Shown here: positions 34,630 through 44,333 of the stretch, piece after piece
How positions within the stretch are numbered: position 1 is the first letter of the stretch
How the letters are laid out: each line of letters starts with the position of its first letter
Origin: Staphylococcus xylosus NJ
Lineage (GTDB): Bacteria > Bacillota > Bacilli > Staphylococcales > Staphylococcaceae
DNA: 64,000 nt
Assembly: GCF_000338275.1 (NCBI RefSeq)
Contig: NZ_ANMR01000022.1
Span: forward strand, 1-64,000
Direction of reading: 5' to 3'
Translations under genes and position numbers: made by a program
Notes under the pieces: model-generated
What the model was told of the DNA's origin: nothing
The model's database searches: none
The model's input: the letters and a program-made list of their open reading frames with translations, nothing else

Positions 34630-36201
34630 TTATTTATTCTTTTCTGCTTCTCTTAATTCAATACGTCTAATCTTACCTGAGTTTGTTTTAGGTAAGTCTT
34701 CTACAAACTCTATAGCACGTGGATATTTGTATGGTGCAACGTCTTGTTTCACATAATCTTGAAGTGTTTTGACTGTAGCATCCGTTGCTGATATACCCTC
34801 TTGCAAGATAACAAAGGCTTTAACGATATTACCTCTAATTTCATGTGGGCTAGCAACTACAGCACATTCTTTTACATATTCATGTTTTGTAAGTGAGTCT
34901 TCTACTTCAAATGGTCCAATTGTATACCCAGAACTGATAATAATGTCATCTTTACGTCCTTCAAACCAGAAATAACCATCCTCATCTAATTTGGCTAAAT
35001 CACCCGTGATATAATAATCTCCTATTCTGGGTTCAGCAGTACGTTCAGGGTCTTTATAATAACCTTTAAATAATGCCGGTAAGTCTAACGGCACTGCTAT
35101 ATTACCTACTTCACCTATTTCTGCTAGTTCACCATCATCATTAATGACAGTAACATGACTACCAGGAATTGCTTTACCCATAGATCCTGGACGGCTTTCT
35201 GTATCTTTCAAGAAACCAATTAGCAAAGTGCTCTCCGTTTGTCCATAACCGTCTCTAACTGTTAGATTAAAATTAGTTTGGAATTTTTCTACAACTTCTC
35301 TATTTAAAGGTTCGCCTGCAGAGACTGCACTATGCAAGTTTTCTAAGTTATAGTCCGTTAAATTAGGGAGTTTTGCCATTAAACGATATTCAGTAGGCGT
35401 ACAACAAAGGACATTAATTTTATAATTTTGTAGTAATTCTAAGTATTTCTCAGCGTTAAATTTACCATTATAAACAAATGCCGTTGCTCCTGACCCCATA
35501 ATTGATAAAAATGGACTCCATACCCATTTTTGCCAACCAGGCGCTGCAGTAGCCCATGCAATATCGTCTTCTTTGATACTCAACCAATGTTTAGGTGCCA
35601 TTTGCATGTGAGCATAACCCCATCCATGTGAATGTACCACAGCTTTCGGATTACCTGTTGTGCCAGATGTGTATGATAATAAGGCAACATCATCTTTAGA
35701 TGTGTCGACAATTTGCAATTGATCTGCTTCTTTGGCTGATTCTGAATCGACCGTATACCAATCATCATACTCTCCGCCAACAATAAATTTCGTTAATGTG
35801 TTGTATTCTTTGATTGCTTTAAATTCATCAATACTATCAGCTGTTACTACGATAGCTTTGACCTCTCCATGTGAAATTCTATATTGTAAATCTTTTGTAC
35901 GTAACATTTCAGAGCTTGGAATAACTACAATGCCCAATTTCAAAGCAGCTATATAAATTTCATACGTTTCAATAGAACGTGGCATCATTACAAGTACTTT
36001 GTCACCTTTTTGTAAGCCATGTTTTAAAAACATATTGCCGACTTGGTTAGCATTTTTTACCAATTGGTTATATGTGATTGAATGTGTTTCGCCTTCAGCA
36101 TTTTCAAAAATAATAGCTTTTTTATTTTCATCAGCTGTATATTTTTCGATTTCGCTAACGATATTATACGTATCTGGAGCGACTAAATCTTTTTTATTCA
36201 T
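34630..36201 (-). CDS. Acyl-CoA synthetase (AMP-forming, acetyl/medium-chain type)
   Basis: About 523 residues from the ATG behind AAAGGAGAG. ANL-superfamily motifs: SYTSGTTGNPKAVVHSHG (phosphate loop, about 180), RDGYGQTESTLLIG (about 320), YITGDLAKLDEDGYFWFEGRKDDIIISSGYTIGPFEVE (hinge, about 410-450) and the catalytic lysine in PKTNSGKIRR near the end. It activates an acyl acid with ATP and CoA. The sequence resembles the MACS/AcsM group more than acetyl-CoA synthetase. Monocistronic. Confidence 0.9.
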   Translation of the reverse strand: MNKKDLVAPDTYNIVSEIEKYTADENKKAIIFENAEGETHSITYNQLVKNANQVGNMFLKHGLQKGDKVLVMMPRSIETYEIYIAALKLGIVVIPSSEMLRTKDLQYRISHGEVKAIVVTADSIDEFKAIKEYNTLTKFIVGGEYDDWYTVDSESAKEADQLQIVDTSKDDVALLSYTSGTTGNPKAVVHSHGWGYAHMQMAPKHWLSIKEDDIAWATAAPGWQKWVWSPFLSIMGSGATAFVYNGKFNAEKYLELLQNYKINVLCCTPTEYRLMAKLPNLTDYNLENLHSAVSAGEPLNREVVEKFQTNFNLTVRDGYGQTESTLLIGFLKDTESRPGSMGKAIPGSHVTVINDDGELAEIGEVGNIAVPLDLPALFKGYYKDPERTAEPRIGDYYITGDLAKLDEDGYFWFEGRKDDIIISSGYTIGPFEVEDSLTKHEYVKECAVVASPHEIRGNIVKAFVILQEGISATDATVKTLQDYVKQDVAPYKYPRAIEFVEDLPKTNSGKIRRIELREAEKNK

Positions 36202-36746
36202 TATTAACTCTCCTTTAATTCTAAATCTATAATTATCGTATTTACGTATGTATGCAAACACAAACCATAGATCATACTTTCGTTAATACAAAGTAACCCT
36301 ATTACTCAATAACACCATAATTCTAATCCTTCTTTATCTAAAAAGATACAATTATGACTTTATTAATATCAATACCTTCCTATTATAATATGCTACTAGA
36401 TATACTTAAAGCCTAACCAGATTTGCGAAGTACTTGATTCTTAAAATATGGCTAATTCTTAAATAACTTTGACATTTAGGATATATCTCATGTAGTATTT
36501 CTAGCATACAGTTGTAAAATGTTATCGAAAAACGAGGTTAGAACACAAATATATGTCGTAACCTCGAAAACGATGCTTATTTCAGCGCATTATATTTATG
36601 TTCACTTCCAAATATTCTACTATAATTTTCTATTTTCATAAGTTTTATTGATGAAATTTATTTTTCACAGTTCAACATTTAGCTTTAACTTGTTCTTAGT
36701 GATATAATATAAAACTGTGTAATTTTTAATGAAAGAAGTGATACGA
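36202..36746. other. Intergenic region with inverted repeat
   Basis: About 540 bases between divergent genes, no ORF. It carries an eight-base inverted repeat with an 18-base centre at 36533-36566 (CGAGGTTA / TAACCTCG) and otherwise AT-rich promoter-like DNA for the acyl-CoA synthetase and the DHA2 pump. Confidence 0.55.
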
Positions 36747-38150
36747 TTGAGTTCAAATGATACTTTCCATGTTGAAAAAAGAATCCCCTTATTTATTGTG
36801 CTACTATCTGGGGCGTTTATTACGATTTTGAACCAAACGTTACTTGGTACAGCATTACCGCCAATTATGAAAGATCTCCAAGTAACTGAAAGCACTGTAC
36901 AATGGTTACAGTCTATATTTATGCTTATAAATGGGATAATGATTCCAGTAACAGCATTTTTAATCGAAAGATATACATCGAGGCAATTATTCTTAACTGC
37001 CATGAGCATTTTTGCTGCAGGTACCTTACTCTGTGCAGTAGGCTCAGACTTTTCAATGTTACTTATCGGACGCGTCTTACAAGCAGCAGGTGCTGGTATT
37101 ATGATGCCATTGATGCAAACAATTCTATTTTTAACTTTTCCTAAAGAAAAACGTGGTACTGCAATGGGACTCTTTGGTCTCGTAATTGCATTTGCGCCCG
37201 CTATAGGTCCTACCTTATCAGGTGTATTAGTAGAACATTTATCATGGAGAAGTGTTTTCTATGTTGTATTCCCTATCGCAGTTATTATTATTATTGCGTC
37301 AATTTTCCTATTGAAGAATGTAACCGAAACTTCTCATCCAAAATTAGATACACCATCAGTAATTCTATCTACATTAGGATTTGGTGGACTATTATATAGT
37401 TTCAGTTCTGTAGGTGAAGCAGGTTGGAGCAGCGTACAATTCATAGCACCATTAATCGTAGGTATAGTTTCATTGGTTGTATTTATTCGTCGTCAATTGA
37501 AGCTAAAAGAACCTATGCTTGAATTTAGAGTGTTTAGTTACAATGTCTATACATTAGGTACAGTATTAAGTATGTTTGTATTCGGTGTATTAATTGCTAC
37601 AAACATTATATTGCCACTATATATGCAAAATATGTTACAGTTCTCTGCGCTAGAATCTGGTCTTGTCTTACTACCAGGTGCAGTAGTCATGGGCCTCATG
37701 AACCCACTTACAGGCTATTTATTCGATAAATTCGGTGGAACTTGGTTAGCACGTATCGGGTTGCTCGTATTAGTAGCGTCATCCGTACCATTTACTGTAC
37801 TAACAGCGCATACTACCTTTACTTATCTAGCAATATCTAACGCCTTACGCATGATTTCTATCGCAATGGTTATGATGCCTATGACAACATTAGCCATTAA
37901 TCAATTACCAAATCATCTCATTGCACATGGTACTGCAATGAACAATACTTTCAGACAAATGGCAGGTGCCATTGGTACAGCATTATTTATCACATTAATG
38001 TCTGTATCAGCTAATCCAAGTGATGGCGTCGAAGGTATCATCCATGGTGTAAATGTGACATTTATGGTTGCAACTGGTATTTCAGTAGTTGCGTTGATCT
38101 TATCAGCTAAACTTTCTGACGATAGTAAACCAGCTCGTAGAACATTATAA
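36747..38150 (+). CDS. DHA2-family MFS multidrug transporter
   Basis: 467 residues if started at the TTG behind AAAGAAGTGA (an ATG at 36729 lacks a site). Fourteen helices; LNQTLLGTALPPIMKDLQVTESTVQWLQSIFMLINGIMIP at the start and motif C as LVIAFAPAIGPTLSGVLVEHLSWRSVF near 140. The pattern is that of the LmrB/MdeA-like proton-driven drug exporters. No regulator gene is adjacent; the inverted repeat at 36533 could be an operator. Terminator follows. Confidence 0.9.
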   Translation: MSSNDTFHVEKRIPLFIVLLSGAFITILNQTLLGTALPPIMKDLQVTESTVQWLQSIFMLINGIMIPVTAFLIERYTSRQLFLTAMSIFAAGTLLCAVGSDFSMLLIGRVLQAAGAGIMMPLMQTILFLTFPKEKRGTAMGLFGLVIAFAPAIGPTLSGVLVEHLSWRSVFYVVFPIAVIIIIASIFLLKNVTETSHPKLDTPSVILSTLGFGGLLYSFSSVGEAGWSSVQFIAPLIVGIVSLVVFIRRQLKLKEPMLEFRVFSYNVYTLGTVLSMFVFGVLIATNIILPLYMQNMLQFSALESGLVLLPGAVVMGLMNPLTGYLFDKFGGTWLARIGLLVLVASSVPFTVLTAHTTFTYLAISNALRMISIAMVMMPMTTLAINQLPNHLIAHGTAMNNTFRQMAGAIGTALFITLMSVSANPSDGVEGIIHGVNVTFMVATGISVVALILSAKLSDDSKPARRTL

Positions 38151-38181
38151 AATCTAATAATTTAAAACATGGATAAAAAAT

Positions 38182-38233
38182 AACACTTTCGAAAAGTTCA
38201 CTGCACATTGAACTTTTTGAAAGTGTTTTATTT
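38182..38233. terminator. Bidirectional terminator
   Basis: AACACTTTC..AAAAGTTCA pairs with TGAACTTTT..GAAAGTGTT, then TTATTTT. It serves the converging pump and amidohydrolase genes. Confidence 0.88.
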
Positions 38234-38306
38234 TGCAAAATAGTAGATTACAACTCAATACATAATCAACAAAACTAATTAGCATACGCTAAGCATCTTA
38301 ACTTTA

Positions 38307-39503
38307 TTAAGCTTTAACAGATAATCTATTAATCGCAATTTCACCTAATGATTTTGCAGATACCAAGAGTGCATTTTCATTAACTTCAAACTTAGGATGA
38401 TGATTCATATAAGGTTCTTCCATATGTTCTGGCTTGCAACCTACAATGAAAAACGTCCCTGGTATTTCTTTTAAATAATAAGCAAAGTCTTCTGAACCTG
38501 AAACTGCAGGAATTTCAACTAAATGTTTAAAATAGTCTCCCTGACTTGTTGATAAAATGTCAGTTACCGCTTGTGTTTGATTAGGATGGTTGTATAAGAC
38601 TGGATAACCAAATTGATAATCTAAGTCATACGTAATATCGAATCCTACTGCGACACTTTTTGCGACTTTCTCAATTTCTTCATACATAAATTGTTCTAAA
38701 TCATCATTAAGATAACGTGCAGTACCTTTAATCGTTACTTTATCTTGAATGACATTAGCGCCACCTGGTGCATCGAAAGAACCAACAGTAATAACACCCA
38801 TCTCTGAAGGATCAATACGTCTAGACACAATTGTTTGGAGCGTATTTACAAAATTTGTTCCCGCTACTAAGGCATCGTGTGTCTTATGTGGGCTTGCAGC
38901 ATGTCCACCTAATCCTTTGATTGTTAATGTGAACGTTGAGCTTCCAGCAAAAGCATTTCCCGTATTATAACCAATTACTTCTGGACCAGCGACTGGCACA
39001 ACATGGATACCATATACTTCATCTAAATCACTTAACGCACCTGATGCCATAATTTGCTGTGCGCCACCTGGAGGCATTTCTTCCGCATGTTGATGAATAA
39101 TTTTAATTGTGCCTGGCAGTTCATCTTTGATATCAATTAGTGCATCCGCTAAACCTAGTAAATAAGCTGTATGCGCATCATGACCACAAGCATGCATTAC
39201 ACCTTCATTTGTTGATTTAAAAGGCACGTCCGCTTCTTCATGTATAGGTAAAGCATCAAAATCTGCACGCAAACCTATCGTATTACCAGGTTGTTGCCCT
39301 TTGATTTCTACAATAATTGCATTACTCTCAGAAACCGGTTGTGTGACTACTACATCTTTATCCTTATAAAAAGCTTTGATATACTCTGCTGTATCATTTT
39401 CTTGGAAGGACAACTCAGGGTGCTGATGCAAATAACGACGATGCTGAATCATGTCAGCTTCTTTCTGTTCTAACTTCTCAAATAATTTTTCTTTCACATT
39501 CAT
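38307..39503 (-). CDS. M20 family amidohydrolase
   Basis: 398 residues from the second ATG, behind GAAGTGA. The metal-binding motif HACGHDAHTAYLLG is near residue 103, ADFDALPIHEEADVPF just before, EEMPPGGA (about 140) and the late HHPKFEVNE with the last ligand. The family includes hippurate hydrolase, N-acyl-amino acid and auxin-conjugate hydrolases; the exact amide is not known. Lies alone with a short divergent region to the left MFS gene. Confidence 0.9.
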   Translation of the reverse strand: MNVKEKLFEKLEQKEADMIQHRRYLHQHPELSFQENDTAEYIKAFYKDKDVVVTQPVSESNAIIVEIKGQQPGNTIGLRADFDALPIHEEADVPFKSTNEGVMHACGHDAHTAYLLGLADALIDIKDELPGTIKIIHQHAEEMPPGGAQQIMASGALSDLDEVYGIHVVPVAGPEVIGYNTGNAFAGSSTFTLTIKGLGGHAASPHKTHDALVAGTNFVNTLQTIVSRRIDPSEMGVITVGSFDAPGGANVIQDKVTIKGTARYLNDDLEQFMYEEIEKVAKSVAVGFDITYDLDYQFGYPVLYNHPNQTQAVTDILSTSQGDYFKHLVEIPAVSGSEDFAYYLKEIPGTFFIVGCKPEHMEEPYMNHHPKFEVNENALLVSAKSLGEIAINRLSVKA

Positions 39504-39680
39504 GAACATTCACTTCTTTCGATTGAATTTTAAAACATATTACTCATTAATAAGTTTAAATTCCAAAGAGTATTAATTCAAACATAAAATAACATTTTAT
39601 AAAATTTCTAGTTATTTTCAATCGAATTTAGTGAAATTAATTACCAAAACGAACATATTCTCATTCCACACTTTAATTTC

Positions 39681-40862
39681 TTAAGAAACTTTAAGTTCTA
39701 CTGTCGTTTCTTTTTTATGAATGATATACATCATAGCACTAGCAATGATTACCATTCCAAAGCCAAAATATGGTGTCATTGTAATACCAAAATGATTTAG
39801 TACAAACCCACCAATAACAGATCCTAATGTAATTCCAATATTAAATGAAGCAATATTTAAACTTGATGCAAAATTCGTCGTCGCTTTGTTTCTACGTTCA
39901 GCAAAAAGTACCACAACCAGTTGTAGTCCTGGTACATTCATAAAAGCAAATAGACCCATAAGTAATACAATTAATGTACCTAATACGTGATGCGTAACAG
40001 TTATACCTACAAGTAATAAGACTAGTGCTTGGACCAAAAATATACCTATAAGCACTTTAGTGGGTTGATTATTTGTTAATTTGCCTCCTAGTGTATTCCC
40101 GATTGCAACCATTACGCCATAGATAACTAATAAAACTACAACGGCATCATCACTATAATTTAATACATCTGTAAGCATGGTCGTCAAATAAGTATATACG
40201 ACAAATGTTCCGCCATAACCTAATGCTGTAATTAAATAAATCATCATTAAAGATTTATTTTTAAATACAGTTAATTGTTCTAACATTGAAGCTTGTTCAT
40301 ATTCATTAAGATCTTTAGGAACAGTAAATACGTTAACGATTAAACTGATTAAACCAATTAGCGCAATTGTAATAAATGAAGCTTCCCATCCAAATTGTTG
40401 GCCAATCCATGTCCCTAGAGGTACACCGGTAATAGTTGCAACAGTCAACCCCGTAAACATCATTGCAATAGCGCTTGAACGTTTGTCCGGTGTTACTAAA
40501 TCACTGGCAATAGCAGTCGCTATAGACATAAACACTCCGTGCATTAATGCAGATAGTATACGCATAGCCAACAACATACTCAAAGTTGTAGCAAAGGCAG
40601 CGAGTCCATTTGCGATAATAAATATTAACATAATACCTATAAGCAAATGCTTGCGTTTCATTCTATTAGTTAATGGGGTAAGTAATGGTGCACCAATCGT
40701 TACACCTACTGCATATAATGAAACAGTTAAACCAGCCAAAGAAATAGTTGTATTAAATGAATCTTTAATTAACGGTAATAAACCAACACTAATAAACTCC
40801 GTCATACCAATTGCAAAAGCTGACATAGCTAAAGCTAAAATAGCAAATTTATTTTTCTTCAT
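39681..40862 (-). CDS. DHA1-family MFS efflux transporter
   Basis: 393 residues, twelve helices; the start MKKNKFAILALAMSAFAIGMTEFISVGLLPLI is the AraJ/YdhP-like signature, and GVPLGTWIGQQFGWEASFI near 147 is the DHA1 motif C. It faces away from an HxlR-type regulator 120 bp away, which is likely its repressor. Substrate unknown; chloramphenicol-, arabinose- or purine-nucleoside-type efflux relatives exist. Confidence 0.9.
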   Translation of the reverse strand: MKKNKFAILALAMSAFAIGMTEFISVGLLPLIKDSFNTTISLAGLTVSLYAVGVTIGAPLLTPLTNRMKRKHLLIGIMLIFIIANGLAAFATTLSMLLAMRILSALMHGVFMSIATAIASDLVTPDKRSSAIAMMFTGLTVATITGVPLGTWIGQQFGWEASFITIALIGLISLIVNVFTVPKDLNEYEQASMLEQLTVFKNKSLMMIYLITALGYGGTFVVYTYLTTMLTDVLNYSDDAVVVLLVIYGVMVAIGNTLGGKLTNNQPTKVLIGIFLVQALVLLLVGITVTHHVLGTLIVLLMGLFAFMNVPGLQLVVVLFAERRNKATTNFASSLNIASFNIGITLGSVIGGFVLNHFGITMTPYFGFGMVIIASAMMYIIHKKETTVELKVS

Positions 40863-40945
40863 AGTTCATTTTCTCTCCTTAATTTTATTGATTGTGTTAC
40901 TATATATCACACATGCAAGAAGAGGAAGTACGCACTTTAAAGTAA

Positions 40946-40969
40946 TATAGGTACCTTTTAGTACCTATA
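40946..40969. promoter_or_regulatory. HxlR-type operator (inverted repeat)
   Basis: TATAGGTAC and GTACCTATA are perfect nine-base arms six bases apart, ending one base before the ribosome site of the HxlR gene. HxlR/QsrR/YodB-type repressors bind GTAC-rich dyads of this kind. Confidence 0.7.
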
Positions 40970-40982
40970 AGGAGGAAATCAT

Positions 40983-41360
40983 ATGAGTAAAACATATAAT
41001 ATAGGCGTTGAAGCTACAATTGACGTCATTGGTGGTAAATGGAAACCTGTCATACTATGTCACTTACAAAATAATGGCTTAATGCGAACTTCTGCATTAA
41101 AACGGGCGATACCAACTATTACTCAAAAAATGTTAACCCAGCAATTACGTGAATTAGAGAAAGACGGCATTATCAATCGTATCGTTTATGACCAAGTTCC
41201 GCCGAAAGTTGAATATGAACTTTCTGAATATGGTCAAACACTTAGTAATATTTTATCTTCCTTATGTTATTGGGGAGAATTTCACGTAGAAAAAATGTAT
41301 GAACAAGGTGAATCTGTCACATTGAACCAACAAGACTTTATTAATATTCCAAATGCCTAA
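40983..41360 (+). CDS. HxlR-family transcriptional regulator
   Basis: 125 residues with the typical HxlR winged helix: VEATIDVIGGKWKPVILCHLQNNGLMRTSALKRAIPTITQKMLTQQLRELEKDGIINRIVYDQVPPKVEYELSEYGQ. A single cysteine (LCHL) sits in the N-terminal helix region where redox or quinone sensing occurs in related YodB/QsrR proteins. It starts behind TAAGGAGG and is divergent from the DHA1 efflux gene; an operator overlaps its leader. Confidence 0.92.
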   Translation: MSKTYNIGVEATIDVIGGKWKPVILCHLQNNGLMRTSALKRAIPTITQKMLTQQLRELEKDGIINRIVYDQVPPKVEYELSEYGQTLSNILSSLCYWGEFHVEKMYEQGESVTLNQQDFINIPNA

Positions 41361-41473
41361 TCAAACGATTTAACTCGAGTTTTAAGAACTATAAACAAAT
41401 TTCTAAATTATAGTACTTAAGCATTCGGACTAATTAATGATGGATTACTACAGTAGAGGAGTATTTAAAAATT

Positions 41474-41899
41474 ATGAAACTTGATGAATTTGAAATAGAT
41501 GATGTATTTACTACGCCACCTAATAAGATAAGTGAGAAAGATATTATCAACTTTGCCCAAGAATTCGACCCACAATATATGCATTTGGATAAAGAAAAGG
41601 CTACACATGGAAGATTCAATGGCATCATTGCTTCAGGTATACACACATTGTCCATTTCATTCAAATTATGGATCGAAGCAGGTAAGTATGGTGAAGATGT
41701 AATCGCAGGCACACATATGAATCATATTAAATTTATCAAGCCCGTATATCCTGAAGATGAACTTTACACAAAAATAAAGGTATTGAAAAAACAAGCTACG
41801 AAGCGCGACCAAGGTTTACTCACAGTATTATTATCGACATTTAATCAATACGAAGACAAAGTTTTCGAAGGAGAACTGACAGCATTAATGAAACGTTAA
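41474..41899 (+). CDS. MaoC-like dehydratase
   Basis: 141 residues, hot-dog fold. The hydratase motif is FAQEFDPQYMHLDKEKATHGRFNGIIASGIHTL (about 30-62), with the Asp and His of the (R)-specific hydratase active site. It probably hydrates an enoyl-CoA thioester. It starts behind AGAGGAG. No metabolic partner lies adjacent. Confidence 0.88.
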   Translation: MKLDEFEIDDVFTTPPNKISEKDIINFAQEFDPQYMHLDKEKATHGRFNGIIASGIHTLSISFKLWIEAGKYGEDVIAGTHMNHIKFIKPVYPEDELYTKIKVLKKQATKRDQGLLTVLLSTFNQYEDKVFEGELTALMKR

Positions 41900-42128
41900 T
41901 GATGTTGAGTCATTAATATCTTACTAATCATGTACTTAGCTGTAACATATCCAAATGGCTAAATAATAATGATGCGCCTTCATGTCTATACAGGACCCAT
42001 TAAAAACTACATATTCATTCATGAGTGTTCATATAAAAATTAATCATAATTTATATTTATTTTTCATTGCTATTTCTATATAATCATAAAGATGTAAAAA
42101 TTAATTATTTACAAAAGGAGATATTTAT

Positions 42129-42488
42129 ATGAGTATCCTATCAATTATTTTAGTTTTATTAGTTGCCGCAGAGTTTTTCTATATCATGGTCTTGCAGACT
42201 TTTGCTACAACTTCTGACAAAACGAGCAATTTATTTAAAATGACTAAACAAGCTCTACAACAAGATAATTTAAAAACACTTATGAAAAACCAAGGCGTTT
42301 ACAATGGCCTTTTAGGCGTATTCTTATTATATGCTTTGTTCTTTTCAAACAATGCTAAAGAGTTAGTTACTTGTATATTAGTGTACATGATTATCGTTGC
42401 GATATATGGTGCCGTAACAAGTCAAAAATCTATTTTATTAAAACAAGGTGGTTTACCAATCCTGGCCTTAATTTCATTGTTATTTTAA
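42129..42488 (+). CDS. DUF1304 membrane protein
   Basis: 119 residues, four hydrophobic helices; the pattern AAEFFYIMVLQTF...YNGLLGVFLLYALFF...YMIIVAIYGAVTSQKSILLKQGGLP is that of DUF1304, unknown function. Starts behind AAAAGGAG. A long terminator lies about 170 bases past it. Confidence 0.88.
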   Translation: MSILSIILVLLVAAEFFYIMVLQTFATTSDKTSNLFKMTKQALQQDNLKTLMKNQGVYNGLLGVFLLYALFFSNNAKELVTCILVYMIIVAIYGAVTSQKSILLKQGGLPILALISLLF

Positions 42489-42658
42489 TGTCTAGGATCC
42501 ATGAACATATCATTACAACATGCCGATGAAAATAATAAAAAATACATTCAGAAATCAACAGCAAGATATGTTAAATTGGTTCACACAATACAAAAACTTG
42601 CACCGTAATTCTTGAAACTTCTCAATTCAGCTTGCTTCAAATATACTAGCAGACAAAT

Positions 42659-42713
42659 AAAGGCGAGAATATAACACCAATAATTAATGTTGATGTCATA
42701 TACTCGCCTTTTA
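42659..42713. terminator. Long stem-loop terminator
   Basis: AAAGGCGAG..ATAT pairs with ATAT..CTCGCCTTTT, with a smaller hairpin in the loop. Serves the converging DUF1304 and ABC permease genes. Confidence 0.8.
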
Positions 42714-42741
42714 ATATTCACTGATTATTTACAACTGAGTA

Positions 42742-44331
42742 CTATAAATCTCGCTGTTTAAAACCACTAATACCTATGACACACATCACTATTGCAATAA
42801 TAGTTAATATCATCAGTGGTAATAATTTGAAATTATCTACCGGTATATTTGGAATATGATTAAACGGTGTAATGTCTTTCATCCATGCTTTTACGTTTAA
42901 TAAAACGCCTAAGTAATTTACTACAAAGGTGTAAGCTAAATAAAGATATACTAAATTTGTAAACTTAATACCCCAACCTATAACCAAAGTACCAAGTCCT
43001 ACAAAAACTAGTATTGCTGGGATAAAGACCATTGCTGATTGCATAATCGTTCCAAAATCAATTGCGTTTTCTAATGAATAAACTTGCCCTACATATAAAC
43101 CTAGAGCAGCTAAAAAGATCATAACTATAGCGTTAATAATACTTAAAATCAAGAAACTAGATAAAAAATTGGTTCGTGATACTGTGTTTGCTAATACCAA
43201 CATCGCATAACCCATATCAATACTCTTTTTAATTTTAAACAGTGCCATCAATGATGGTATTGTGCTGATTAAGCTCATAACTAACATCAATTGTGGCAAA
43301 AATTGTTCAACATAATTATTACCTTTATCGGAAAGCATTGATTGTAATAATGGATTGTCTTTGAAAAAACTATCTAAATCGCCGAAGATAGACCCATAGG
43401 AAAGTCCGAGTACGAATAATCCGATAGCAAAATAGCAAAATCCCGCTTTTTGTAATTTTATTTGTAATCCTAGTGACGATTTCATGTACCACGTGGCACG
43501 TTTTCTACTTGGTAATTGTGGTAGCATCTTAGCATTTATATCTCTAATATGATTTAGTACTAATGCGATAACATACATTAAAACAGTTACAACAAGCATG
43601 GTAATCACTGGCCACCAGTTATTTTCTGAAAAAGCATAGACTCTAGATAACCACCCCATGGGTGAGTACATTGATATTTGTTCATTGGCTATATCACCAA
43701 AAGCCCTAACTAAATACATCAATAACAAAACGGCAATACTCATACCTGCCGTTTCTCCACCTGATGATACAAGTTGTGCGATAATCATCGTTAACGCACT
43801 AAACATTAAACCGAAGACGCCCATGCTAAAACCATAAACTAAGGCGCCTGAAAAATCTATAGAACTGGTATTCAAACATGTAAGCCCTACCACAAATAAT
43901 ATAACTAACAAACCATTGCTAAATATACTCATCAATAAATGACTTATTAATGGTGCATGTTTCCCTATTGGTAATGCTCTTAAAATTTCTGTTCTACCAT
44001 CCGCTTCATCTCCACGTGTATCTCTAGCTACAATGAGAATATTCATAATAGCCACCATAATACCCGTAAACAAAGTCATTTCATGCGCAAACAATACACC
44101 AATATTAACATCGTTAAAATCTCCTGGCCCTAGCATAACTTCCATTGCAGGGTTCCTCGACATTTCTATTATTGGTCCCATCTTCGATTCATTAGGATAC
44201 ATGTTTTCAAAAGCGGGTGGGATAAGTAATGTTAAAACAGTTAAAAGTGTAAGCCATAGAAAAATTTTAAATTTATTACGCTTTAAATAAAAAGAGAAAA
44301 GTTTCGGTGTTTGGAATAATAATGCCCCCAT
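42742..44331 (-). CDS. ABC-2 type exporter permease
   Basis: 529 residues with about twelve membrane helices in two six-helix halves (a duplicated ABC-2 unit). The N-terminal part has the long loop with NPAMEVMLGPGDFNDVNIGVLFAHEM. This large form (TnrB3-like) is found in exporters of polyketide and lipopeptide antibiotics and unknown peptides in firmicutes. It starts two bases after the ATPase gene's stop. Substrate unknown. Confidence 0.85.
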   Translation of the reverse strand: MGALLFQTPKLFSFYLKRNKFKIFLWLTLLTVLTLLIPPAFENMYPNESKMGPIIEMSRNPAMEVMLGPGDFNDVNIGVLFAHEMTLFTGIMVAIMNILIVARDTRGDEADGRTEILRALPIGKHAPLISHLLMSIFSNGLLVILFVVGLTCLNTSSIDFSGALVYGFSMGVFGLMFSALTMIIAQLVSSGGETAGMSIAVLLLMYLVRAFGDIANEQISMYSPMGWLSRVYAFSENNWWPVITMLVVTVLMYVIALVLNHIRDINAKMLPQLPSRKRATWYMKSSLGLQIKLQKAGFCYFAIGLFVLGLSYGSIFGDLDSFFKDNPLLQSMLSDKGNNYVEQFLPQLMLVMSLISTIPSLMALFKIKKSIDMGYAMLVLANTVSRTNFLSSFLILSIINAIVMIFLAALGLYVGQVYSLENAIDFGTIMQSAMVFIPAILVFVGLGTLVIGWGIKFTNLVYLYLAYTFVVNYLGVLLNVKAWMKDITPFNHIPNIPVDNFKLLPLMILTIIAIVMCVIGISGFKQRDL

Positions 44332-44333
44332 AA

